Positions 1 to 5,437 of a stretch of 5,437 nucleotides of DNA are shown here, in pieces. The DNA lies in NCBI GenBank assembly GCA_030918015.1, contig JAUPTP010000198.1, positions 1 through 5,437 on the forward strand. The letters are read 5' to 3'. Positions within the stretch are counted from its first letter, which is position 1; each line of letters opens with the position of its first letter. The notes under the pieces were generated by a model. It was not told the DNA's origin, made no database searches, and saw nothing but the letters and a program-made list of their open reading frames with translations. This DNA is from Pseudomonadota bacterium. Lineage in GTDB: Bacteria > Pseudomonadota > Gammaproteobacteria > Burkholderiales > Burkholderiaceae_C. Position numbers and translations under genes: made by a program.

Positions 1-627
1 CCGGCGCCGGGCATTCCGCGCAAGACCATCGAGAAGATCGGCGAGCGCTGCGCCGCCGCCTGCCGCAAGATCGGCTACCGCGGCGCGGGCACCTTCGAGT
101 TCCTGTACGAGAACGGCGAGTTCTACTTCATCGAGATGAACACCCGCGTGCAGGTGGAGCATCCGGTGACCGAACTGATCACCGGCATCGACATCGTGCA
201 GCAGCAGATCCGCATCGCCGCCGGCGAGACGCTGCCCTTCACGCAGAAGCAGATCGGCCTGCGCGGCCACTCGATCGAGTGCCGCATCAACGCCGAGGAC
301 CCGTACAAGTTCACCCCCTCGCCGGGCCGCATCTCGGTGTGGCACCCGCCGGGCGGCCCCGGCGTGCGCGTGGACTCGCACGCCTACAGCAACTACGTGG
401 TGCCGGCGAACTACGACTCGATGATCGGCAAGATCATCGTGCACGGCGACACCCGCGAGCAGGCGATGGCGCGCATGCGCAGCGCGCTCAGCGAGATGCT
501 GGTCGAGGGCATCAACACCAACATCCCGCTGCACCGCCAGCTGATGGCCGACGCCGCCTTCGTGGCTGGCGGCACCAGCATCCACTACCTGGAAGGCTGG
601 CTGGCGGCACGGAAGGCGGCCCTGTGA
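1..627 (+). CDS. accC: Biotin carboxylase subunit of acetyl-CoA carboxylase, 3' part
   Basis: Only the last 208 residues are present; the start lies before the window. AccC is the cytoplasmic ATP-grasp enzyme that carboxylates the biotin carried by AccB (BCCP), the first half-reaction of malonyl-CoA formation in fatty acid synthesis. The visible part holds the end of the ATP-grasp domain and the C-terminal biotin carboxylase domain. Against E. coli AccC (449 residues, family knowledge) the alignment is nearly gap-free with an offset of 243. The metal/ATP ligand Glu276 is visible residue 33 (GTFEF) and Glu288 is residue 45. The active-site run Asn290, Arg292, Gln294, Glu296 is in residues 47-53 (NTRVQVEHP), and Arg338 is residue 95 (ECRINAED). 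All key residues in the visible part are intact. The stop codon shares its last base with the prmA start, so the two genes are probably translationally coupled. The upstream partner accB is expected but not visible. A propionyl-CoA or pyruvate carboxylase subunit is less likely because the protein ends directly after the BC domain. Confidence 0.96.
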   Translation, partial: PAPGIPRKTIEKIGERCAAACRKIGYRGAGTFEFLYENGEFYFIEMNTRVQVEHPVTELITGIDIVQQQIRIAAGETLPFTQKQIGLRGHSIECRINAEDPYKFTPSPGRISVWHPPGGPGVRVDSHAYSNYVVPANYDSMIGKIIVHGDTREQAMARMRSALSEMLVEGINTNIPLHRQLMADAAFVAGGTSIHYLEGWLAARKAAL

Positions 628-1556
628 TGTTCGAGCTGGTCCTTCTGGCCCGCGCCGACCAGGTCGACGCGCTGAGCGACGCGCTGACCGACGAGCTCGA
701 TGCGCTGGCCGTCACCGTCGAGGACGCCGACGCCGACACCCCCGACGAGGCGCCGATCTTCGGCGAGCCGGGCATGCCCGCGACGCTGTCGTCGCAGATC
801 GGCGGCTGGCAGCGCTCGATCGTCAAGGCGCTGTTCTCCGACGAGGACAACGCCACCGAGGCCGCCACGCTGCTGCTGGCGCAGGACGACGACAGCGGCG
901 CGCCGCTGTTCGACGACCTGCACATCCACGGCCTGCAGCCGGTGGCCGACGAGGACTGGGTGCGCCTGACGCAGTCGCAGTTCGAGCCGGTGCTGATCAC
1001 CTCGGACTTCTGGATCGTGCCGTCCTGGCACAAGGCGCCCGAGGGCGCCACCCGCGTGATGCGGCTCGATCCCGGCCTGGCCTTCGGCACCGGCACGCAC
1101 CCGACCACGCGCATGTGCCTGCGCTGGATCGCGCGCCACGCCGACCTGTCGGCGCCGTGGCCGCGCGTGCTGGACTACGGCTGCGGCTCGGGCATCCTGG
1201 CCATCGGTGCGGCGCTGCATGGCGCCACCGGCATCGACGCGGTCGACATCGACCCCTCCGCGGTCGAGTCCAGCCGCGCCAACGCGGCGGCGAACGGCGT
1301 GAGCCTCAACCGGGTCGGCCTGCCCGACCAGGCCGAGGGCCTCTACCCGGTGGTGCTGGCCAACATCCTGGCCGCGCCGCTGAAGCTGCTGGCTCCGCTG
1401 CTGAGCCAGCATGTCGCCCCGGGCGGCTCGCTGGTGATGGCCGGCCTGCTGGAGCGCCAGATCGAGGACCTGCAGGCAGCCTACGCGCCGTGGCTGGCGC
1501 TCGAAGTGGCAGATCGTGAAGAAGGCTGGGTCCTGCTGAGCGGTCGTCGCCCCTGA
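627..1556 (+). CDS. prmA: Ribosomal protein L11 methyltransferase
   Basis: A 309-residue class I SAM-dependent methyltransferase that methylates ribosomal protein L11 in the cytoplasm (in E. coli, trimethylation of the N-terminal amine and two lysines). The N-terminal part, about residues 1-60, matches the L11-recognition domain and is acidic around residues 25-45. The PrmA signature DPGLAFGTGTHPTT is at residues 148-161. SAM-binding motif I (VLDYGCGSGI) is at 181-190, acidic residues after strand 2 are Asp207 and Asp209, and the catalytic-loop motif NILA is at 246-249. Length is close to the family's usual 290-300. The start is the ATG overlapping the accC stop (TGATG), with a plausible AAGG ribosome site ten bases upstream inside accC; the long open frame upstream of it is accC read in another frame. 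One oddity is Tyr-Pro before VVLANILA, where relatives usually have Phe/Tyr-Asp. The accC-prmA pairing is, from memory, common in Burkholderiales. Confidence 0.96.
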   Translation: MFELVLLARADQVDALSDALTDELDALAVTVEDADADTPDEAPIFGEPGMPATLSSQIGGWQRSIVKALFSDEDNATEAATLLLAQDDDSGAPLFDDLHIHGLQPVADEDWVRLTQSQFEPVLITSDFWIVPSWHKAPEGATRVMRLDPGLAFGTGTHPTTRMCLRWIARHADLSAPWPRVLDYGCGSGILAIGAALHGATGIDAVDIDPSAVESSRANAAANGVSLNRVGLPDQAEGLYPVVLANILAAPLKLLAPLLSQHVAPGGSLVMAGLLERQIEDLQAAYAPWLALEVADREEGWVLLSGRRP

Positions 1557-1566
1557 TCCAGGGGGC
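1550..1566 (+). other. Short hairpin across the prmA stop codon
   Basis: CCCCTG (1550-1555) and CAGGGG (1559-1564) can form a six-base-pair GC-rich stem with a three-base loop that includes part of the prmA stop codon. No T-run follows, so it does not look like an intrinsic terminator, and the next gene begins 20 bases later. It could slow ribosomes or RNases between prmA and the downstream gene, or be a chance product of high GC. Confidence 0.3.
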
Positions 1567-1584
1567 GGATGGCATGATCCGGTC

Positions 1585-3126
1585 ATGAGCCTGGCTACGT
1601 CCTGTCCCTCCTGCGGCACGGTCTTCCGTGTCCAGCAGGATCAGCTGAAGACCTCCGAAGGCTGGGTCCGCTGCGGCCAGTGCCAGGAGGTCTTCAACGC
1701 GCTCGAGGGCCTGTTCGACCTGGATCGCCGCGAGACCACCTCCGGGGCCAGCACGCGCCACGCGCCTCACGATCTGGCGCGGCCGCGCACGCCCTCGGAC
1801 CCGAACGACCCGGCCTGGGCCGAAACCCGGCCGGCGATGTTCTCCGGCACCAAGACCCCCCGTCCCACGGCGCCACCGCCCCCTTCCGCTCGCGCGCCGG
1901 CGCCGCCTCCCGCCCAGGTGCGCATCAGCGCGCGCAGCATGGGCACCTGGGATCCGACCGTCCAGGACTCGGGCATGTCGATGACGCCGACGCAGCCCGA
2001 CAGCGGCTCCTGGCGGCTGCTGCGTGATCCCCAGGACCCGTCGCGCCCGCTCGAGGAAGCCAATGACAGCCTGCTGATGCCATCCCAGCCGGAGCCCGAG
2101 CCGGGCGAGGACCACGGCTACCCCGCCACGACCCTCGAATTCCGCTCGGAGGCCTTCAGCGCCTTCGCCAGCGCGCGGCTGCAGCGGCAGCAGGGCCGCC
2201 CGGATGTCGATCTGTCGATGCCTGAGGCACCTGCGCCCGCCCCCCGGCCGGTGACGTCGATGACGCTGCCGCCAGAGCCGCCCCCCCGCCCCGAGCCGAT
2301 CATCGAAGCGCCTCGCGCGACCGATCCGGTCGTGACGCGCCATGCCTGGCCAGAGCCCGAGCCGTCCGCCTGGGCCCCGGTCGCGGTCGATCCGCCGGCG
2401 CCAGAGCCTTTCGAGCAGACCCTGGACCTGAGTCGAGAAGCTGCCGAGACGGCGCCGGCCGCCTTCGAGCCTGAGGCCGTGCCTTTTCCCGGCGCCTTCC
2501 AGCGCGGCGAAGAGGCCGGCGCCCCGCCGACGGAGCGCCAGGTCAGCGAGCCTCAGGGGTCTGCCCTTGCGGTCGCCGAGGCGCTCACGGACGACCTCGC
2601 GCCATTGCCGGCATCCCCCGTCGCCACGCCCGGCTTCATCCGCCAGGCCGACAGCCACGCACGCTGGCAGCGCCCGTGGGTGCGCAGCGCGCTCAAGGTC
2701 TCGGCCGTGCTGCTGGGCACCAGCCTGGGAATGCAGATGATGCTGCACGGACGCGATGCGGCCGGTGCGCGCTGGCCGGTGCTGGCGCCGGTGCTCGAAA
2801 CACTGTGCCGGTGCCAGCTCCAGCCGCCCCGGCAACTCGACGCCCTGGTGGTGGACAGCACGACGCTCACCCGCCCTCCCGGCGCGGCCAGCTTCGTGCT
2901 GGGCGTGATGCTGCACAACCGTGCCGACCACATCGTGGCCGCACCGCACATGGAACTCAGCCTGACCGACACGCGCGGCCAGGTGGTGCTGCGGCGCGTG
3001 CTGTCGCCCGAGGACTTCCGTCAGCCCGACCGGCTGCAGGCCCAGGCCGATGCGACCTGGACCCTGGAATTCCGCAGCAGCGACAGCCGGATCTCAGGCT
3101 ACACGCTGGCCGCCTTCTATCCCTGA
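1585..3126 (+). CDS. Zinc-ribbon and DUF3426 domain membrane protein of unknown function
   Basis: A 513-residue protein with three parts. Residues 1-40 form a zinc ribbon of the MJ0042 type: Cys7-x2-Cys10 and Cys30-x2-Cys33, followed by VFNALEGLFDL, which is typical of this family in proteobacteria. Residues about 50-360 are a low-complexity linker rich in Pro, Ala and Glu, with many short PEPE/PAPAP-like runs and probably disordered. Residues about 366-387 are one hydrophobic helix preceded by Arg/Lys, which suggests an N-terminus in the cytoplasm. Residues about 392-513 match DUF3426, including the APRQLDAL-like region (here PPRQLDAL), the HNRADH region and the closing GYTLAAFYP. Family members are often 250-450 residues; the extra length is in the linker. 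The ATG is the only start that keeps the first Cys pair and has no in-frame start just upstream; its ribosome site is weak, and it lies 28 bases after prmA, so it probably depends on the accC-prmA transcript. The biochemical role is not known; a zinc-bound cytoplasmic sensor or scaffold tied to a periplasmic beta-domain is inference only. Confidence 0.9.
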   Translation: MSLATSCPSCGTVFRVQQDQLKTSEGWVRCGQCQEVFNALEGLFDLDRRETTSGASTRHAPHDLARPRTPSDPNDPAWAETRPAMFSGTKTPRPTAPPPPSARAPAPPPAQVRISARSMGTWDPTVQDSGMSMTPTQPDSGSWRLLRDPQDPSRPLEEANDSLLMPSQPEPEPGEDHGYPATTLEFRSEAFSAFASARLQRQQGRPDVDLSMPEAPAPAPRPVTSMTLPPEPPPRPEPIIEAPRATDPVVTRHAWPEPEPSAWAPVAVDPPAPEPFEQTLDLSREAAETAPAAFEPEAVPFPGAFQRGEEAGAPPTERQVSEPQGSALAVAEALTDDLAPLPASPVATPGFIRQADSHARWQRPWVRSALKVSAVLLGTSLGMQMMLHGRDAAGARWPVLAPVLETLCRCQLQPPRQLDALVVDSTTLTRPPGAASFVLGVMLHNRADHIVAAPHMELSLTDTRGQVVLRRVLSPEDFRQPDRLQAQADATWTLEFRSSDSRISGYTLAAFYP

Positions 3127-3132
3127 CGGGAT
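3119..3132. other. Small hairpin at the convergent gene junction
   Basis: ATCCC (3119-3123) and GGGAT (3128-3132) flank TGAC, which contains the stop codon of the DUF3426 gene. This five-base-pair hairpin is all that lies between that gene and the oppositely oriented peroxiredoxin gene, whose stop is ten bases further on. There is no T-run on either strand, so termination here would not be by the classic intrinsic mechanism. It may be chance. Confidence 0.25.
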
Positions 3133-3141
3133 GGGGATGGC

Positions 3142-3648
3142 TCAGGCGCGTGCCTGGGCGAGCATCGTCTCGGCGTCGCTCACCTCGAACTTGCCCGGAC
3201 CCTCGACGTTCAGCGTCTTGACGACACCGTTGTCGACCAGCACCGAGTAGCGCTGCGAGCGCACGCCCAGGCCCTTGGCGGTCAGGTCGAGCACCATGTC
3301 GACCGCGCGGGTGAAGTCGGCCGAGCCGTCGGCCATCATGCGCACCTTGCCGCCCGCGGCGTTCTCGCGGCCCCAGGCGCCCATCACGAAGGCGTCGTTG
3401 ACCGACAGGCACCAGATCTCGTCGACACCGGCAGCCTTCAGGGCCTCGGCGTTCTGCACGTAGCCCGGCAGATGCTGGGCCGAGCAGGTCGGGGTGTAGG
3501 CGCCAGGCAGCGCGAAGATCGCGATCTTCTTGCCGGCCGCTTCCTTGGCGACATCGAAGGCGTTCGGGCCCAGCGAGCAGCCATTGCCCTCGACCTCGAT
3601 GTACTCGTAGACGGTCACGGACGGCAGGGTGTCACCGATCTTCAGCAT
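3142..3648 (-). CDS. Peroxiredoxin, Prx5/PrxII type
   Basis: A 168-residue single-domain thioredoxin-fold peroxidase that reduces hydrogen peroxide and organic hydroperoxides in the cytoplasm. The active site is at residues 48-55 (PGAYTPTC), giving the family pattern P-x3-T-x2-C with Thr52 and the peroxidatic Cys55; the conserved active-site Arg is probably Arg130. VNDAFVM at 83-89 and the GCSLGPNAFDVAKE region are also typical of the Prx5 group. Two other cysteines are present, Cys24 and Cys80. Cys80 lies 25 residues after Cys55, as in plant type II enzymes (C51/C76), which work with glutaredoxin. The C-terminal resolving Cys of human PRDX5 is absent, and no fused glutaredoxin domain is seen. 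The ATG has a GGAG site ten bases upstream; another ATG in that gap is out of frame. The gene lies downstream of the rpsQ terminator on the same strand, so it probably has its own promoter. It is not a Tpx- or AhpC-type enzyme by motif. Peroxide regulation is not visible. Confidence 0.93.
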   Translation of the reverse strand: MLKIGDTLPSVTVYEYIEVEGNGCSLGPNAFDVAKEAAGKKIAIFALPGAYTPTCSAQHLPGYVQNAEALKAAGVDEIWCLSVNDAFVMGAWGRENAAGGKVRMMADGSADFTRAVDMVLDLTAKGLGVRSQRYSVLVDNGVVKTLNVEGPGKFEVSDAETMLAQARA

Positions 3649-3658
3649 GATGTGTCAT

Positions 3659-3662
3659 CTCC
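3659..3662 (-). promoter_or_regulatory. Ribosome binding site of the peroxiredoxin gene
   Basis: GGAG on the minus strand lies ten bases before the ATG at 3648. The intervening sequence holds another ATG that is out of frame, so this site supports the longer-spaced start chosen here. Confidence 0.55.
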
Positions 3663-3666
3663 AATG

Positions 3667-3705
3667 AAAAAAACCGACCGCCAGTATCCCAGCGTGTCGG
3701 TTTTT
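3667..3705 (-). terminator. Intrinsic terminator of the S10 operon
   Basis: AAAAACCGAC (3669-3678) and GTCGGTTTTT (3696-3705) are perfect inverted repeats. The inner CGC (3679-3681) and GCG (3692-3694) can extend the stem past one bulged T. Read on the minus strand, the stem is followed by seven T residues (3673-3667), a classic rho-independent terminator about 70-105 bases beyond the rpsQ stop. On the plus strand it also ends in five T residues, so it could act in both directions, though no plus-strand gene needs it here. It separates the ribosomal operon from the peroxiredoxin gene. Confidence 0.88.
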
Positions 3706-3712
3706 CTGTTGA
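3683..3712 (-). promoter_or_regulatory. Candidate sigma-70 promoter for the peroxiredoxin gene
   Basis: On the minus strand TCAACA (3712-3707, four of six matches to TTGACA) and GATACT (3688-3683, four of six to TATAAT) are 18 bases apart. A transcript would begin near 3676 and have a leader of about 28 bases carrying the GGAG site. The -10 lies in the loop of the S10 terminator, so promoter and terminator would overlap. The match is only moderate, but a promoter is needed somewhere between rpsQ and the peroxiredoxin start if the terminator works well. Confidence 0.35.
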
Positions 3713-3732
3713 CCGGGGCCAAAAGACCCCGG
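3713..3732 (-). other. Stable hairpin upstream of the S10 operon terminator
   Basis: On the minus-strand RNA, CCGGGGUC and GGCCCCGG pair over eight base pairs (one G-U) around a UUUU loop. On the plus-strand RNA the same position has a C-A mismatch, so the fold suits the ribosomal operon transcript better. No U-run follows, so it is more likely a 3' end stabiliser, RNase barrier or pause aid ahead of the terminator at 3667-3705 than a terminator by itself. Confidence 0.55.
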
Positions 3733-3750
3733 AAAACATGCGATAACGAG

Positions 3751-3768
3751 TGATCGCGCCTGATCGCG
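3751..3768. repeat. Two direct copies of TGATCGCG with ten-base period
   Basis: TGATCGCG occurs at 3751-3758 and 3761-3768, just beyond the rpsQ stop codon, and a further GATCA follows at 3772-3776 over the stop itself. TGATC (3761-3765) and GATCA (3772-3776) can also pair as a five-base-pair stem. No known binding motif is recognised; it may be a small duplication. Confidence 0.4.
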
Positions 3769-3773
3769 AAAGA

Positions 3774-4046
3774 TCAGACCAGGCGAGCCTTCTCGACCAG
3801 GCGGGTCACGACCCAGCTCTTGGTCTTCGAGATGGGGCGGCCTTCGGAGATCTCGACCAGATCGCCCATCTTGTACTCGCCGTTTTCGTCGTGGGCGTGG
3901 TACTTGCGCGAACGAGCGACGATCTTGCCGTACAGCTCATGCTTGGCGCGACGCTCGACCAGGACGGTGACCGTCTTGGCGCGCTTGTCGCTGACCACGC
4001 GGCCGACCAGCGTGCGCGTGTTCTTGGTGACTTGGGCTTCGCTCAT
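3774..4046 (-). CDS. rpsQ: 30S ribosomal protein S17
   Basis: A 90-residue primary 16S rRNA-binding protein of the small subunit, with the OB-fold of the S17 family. Diagnostic stretches are [17 protein letters not shown] at residues 12-28, the [16 protein letters not shown] region at 39-54, and [18 protein letters not shown] at 61-78. It is slightly longer than the 84-residue E. coli protein, mainly at the two ends. Its ATG overlaps the rpmC stop by four bases (ATGA). A perfect AAGGAGG ribosome site seven bases upstream sits inside the rpmC coding sequence, so translation is probably coupled. It is the last gene of the S10 operon here: rplN, which follows it in the E. coli gene order (start of the spc operon), is not present downstream. 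Confidence 0.98.
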   Translation of the reverse strand: MSEAQVTKNTRTLVGRVVSDKRAKTVTVLVERRAKHELYGKIVARSRKYHAHDENGEYKMGDLVEISEGRPISKTKSWVVTRLVEKARLV

Positions 4047-4243
4047 TGCGCGGCCTCCTTCTTCTTCTCGGCCAGGATGGTGCGGGCACGAGCGATGTCG
4101 CGGCGGGTCTTGCCGAGCAGCTGGTTGTTGGCCAGTTGCTGGGTCGCCTTCTGCATGCGCAGGCTGAAATGGGCCTTCAGCAGATCGCTGATTTCCTTTT
4201 CGAGCGCAGCGACGTCCTTGGCGCGGAGTTCAGATGCTTTCAT
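4043..4243 (-). CDS. rpmC: 50S ribosomal protein L29
   Basis: A 66-residue, mostly helical large-subunit protein that sits near the peptide exit tunnel and, by family knowledge, helps form the docking area for trigger factor and SRP together with L23. [17 protein letters not shown] at the N-terminus, [15 protein letters not shown] at 26-40 and [15 protein letters not shown] at 46-60 match the two-helix hairpin of the L29 family; E. coli L29 has 63 residues. The start has a GGGAGA ribosome site about seven bases upstream, in the 15-base gap after rplP. Its 3' end carries the ribosome site of rpsQ, and the two reading frames overlap by four bases. Confidence 0.98.
   Translation of the reverse strand: MKASELRAKDVAALEKEISDLLKAHFSLRMQKATQQLANNQLLGKTRRDIARARTILAEKKKEAAQ
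4054..4060 (-). promoter_or_regulatory. Strong rpsQ ribosome binding site inside rpmC
   Basis: AAGGAGG on the minus strand, seven bases before the rpsQ ATG, is fully complementary to the 16S rRNA anti-Shine-Dalgarno core. It is read as part of the Lys-Glu-Ala codons near the end of L29, so the coding sequence and the initiation signal share these bases. Confidence 0.8.
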
Positions 4244-4249
4244 TCAATC

Positions 4250-4255
4250 TCTCCC
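4250..4255 (-). promoter_or_regulatory. Ribosome binding site of rpmC
   Basis: GGGAGA on the minus strand, in the 15-base spacer between the rplP stop and the rpmC ATG, lies at normal distance from the start and fixes it at 4243. Confidence 0.7.
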
Positions 4256-4258
4256 GGC

Positions 4259-4675
4259 TCAGGAACCGAACTGGCGGGTCACGAAGGTGGTGCTCAGCGG
4301 CAGCTTGGCAGCGGCCAGCGTGAACGCCTCGCGAGCCAGCTGCTCGGGCACGCCGTTGATCTCGTAGAGCACCTTGCCCGGCTGGATCTCAGCCACGTAG
4401 TACTCCGGGTTGCCCTTGCCGTTACCCATACGCACTTCGGCCGGCTTCTGCGAGATCGGCTTGTCCGGGAAGATGCGGATGAAGATGCGGCCACCGCGCT
4501 TGATGTGGCGGCTGATGGCACGACGGGCAGCTTCGATCTGGCGAGCGGTGATGCGGCCGCGCTCGGTGGCCTTCAGACCGAAATCGCCAAACGACACCTG
4601 GGCGCCACGGGTGGCGACGCCGGTGTTGCGGCCCTTTTGTTCCTTGCGGAACTTGCGACGCGAAGGTTGCAACAT
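4259..4675 (-). CDS. rplP: 50S ribosomal protein L16
   Basis: A 138-residue large-subunit protein that binds 23S rRNA near the peptidyl transferase centre and the A-site tRNA elbow. It matches L16 from end to end: [17 protein letters not shown] at the N-terminus, SFGDFGLKA at 28-36, the family signature [20 protein letters not shown] at 43-62, [22 protein letters not shown] at 68-89, and a C-terminus in [11 protein letters not shown]. Arg82 corresponds to Arg81 of E. coli L16, the residue hydroxylated by YcfD/RoxA; the one-residue shift comes from a small insertion near residue 23. The ATG has an AAGGAG site eight bases upstream that overlaps the rpsC stop region, as expected for an S10 operon arrangement. 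Confidence 0.98.
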   Translation of the reverse strand: MLQPSRRKFRKEQKGRNTGVATRGAQVSFGDFGLKATERGRITARQIEAARRAISRHIKRGGRIFIRIFPDKPISQKPAEVRMGNGKGNPEYYVAEIQPGKVLYEINGVPEQLAREAFTLAAAKLPLSTTFVTRQFGS

Positions 4676-4683
4676 TCCTTGTT

Positions 4684-4687
4684 CTCC

Positions 4688-4689
<2 letters not shown>
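4684..4689 (-). promoter_or_regulatory. Ribosome binding site of rplP
   Basis: AAGGAG on the minus strand, eight bases before the rplP ATG, overlaps the rpsC stop codon (TAA at 4690-4688), so ribosomes ending rpsC are placed directly on the next start. Confidence 0.8.

Positions 4690-5437
<748 letters not shown>

Noticed and set aside
279..626. N-terminal extension of the prmA reading frame into accC
   Set aside because: The frame is open back to 279, but the extra residues are Arg/Ala-rich noise from out-of-frame accC, while the PrmA family N-terminus begins at the ATG at 627.
585..1619. A 344-codon minus-strand open frame opposite prmA
   Set aside because: It is antisense to a clear PrmA protein and has a low-complexity composition without family motifs.
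1735..2660. Possible frameshift or pseudogene in the Pro-rich middle of the DUF3426 gene
   Set aside because: The frame stays open from the zinc ribbon to the correct family C-terminus, and low-complexity linkers are normal in this family.
1306..2949. A 547-codon open frame on the minus strand opposite the DUF3426 gene
   Set aside because: It lies almost wholly antisense to the recognised gene and the end of prmA, encodes an Arg/Gly/Ala-rich product with no recognisable domain, and such long open antisense frames are expected opposite GC-rich codons with G/C third positions.
3750..4367. A 205-codon plus-strand open frame opposite rpsQ, rpmC and rplP
   Set aside because: It spans three well-supported ribosomal genes and the junctions between them, and its product shows no domain; it is a shadow frame.

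Overview
The window is a GC-rich stretch of ordinary bacterial chromosome. It most likely comes from a betaproteobacterium of the order Burkholderiales. The evidence is the high GC, the gene order accC-prmA-zinc-ribbon/DUF3426 gene, ribosomal proteins that resemble beta/gammaproteobacterial versions, and an S3 protein with a long Arg/Gly-rich tail. The genus cannot be fixed from this sequence alone; a Leptothrix/Rubrivivax/Ideonella-like lineage is a guess. All eight genes are recognisable, six to a named gene and two to a family. I see no mobile element, CRISPR array, tRNA, rRNA or signs of recent transfer.

Left half, plus strand (1-3126): the 3' part of accC (biotin carboxylase), then prmA (ribosomal protein L11 methyltransferase), which starts on the last base of the accC stop codon. 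After 28 bases comes a gene for a membrane protein with an N-terminal zinc ribbon, a long Pro-rich linker and a C-terminal DUF3426 domain. These three are packed as one operon; its start (normally accB) lies outside the window.

Right half, minus strand (5437 down to 3142): the downstream end of the S10 ribosomal protein operon, rpsC (start beyond the window)-rplP-rpmC-rpsQ, tightly spaced and with good Shine-Dalgarno sites. The operon ends about 70-110 bases after rpsQ in two hairpins, the second a classic U-tract terminator. Beyond it, on the same strand, lies a single gene for a Prx5/PrxII-type peroxiredoxin, which meets the DUF3426 gene tail to tail with a 15-base gap.

Functional picture: fatty-acid precursor synthesis (AccC), post-translational modification of the ribosome (PrmA), ribosome structural proteins (S3, L16, L29, S17) and a peroxide-reducing enzyme. 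They are mostly housekeeping genes. The points most worth a second look are the break of the S10 cluster after rpsQ, the terminator that may contain the peroxiredoxin promoter, and the uncharacterised zinc-ribbon/DUF3426 membrane protein. I do not find convincing evidence of an undescribed system here.
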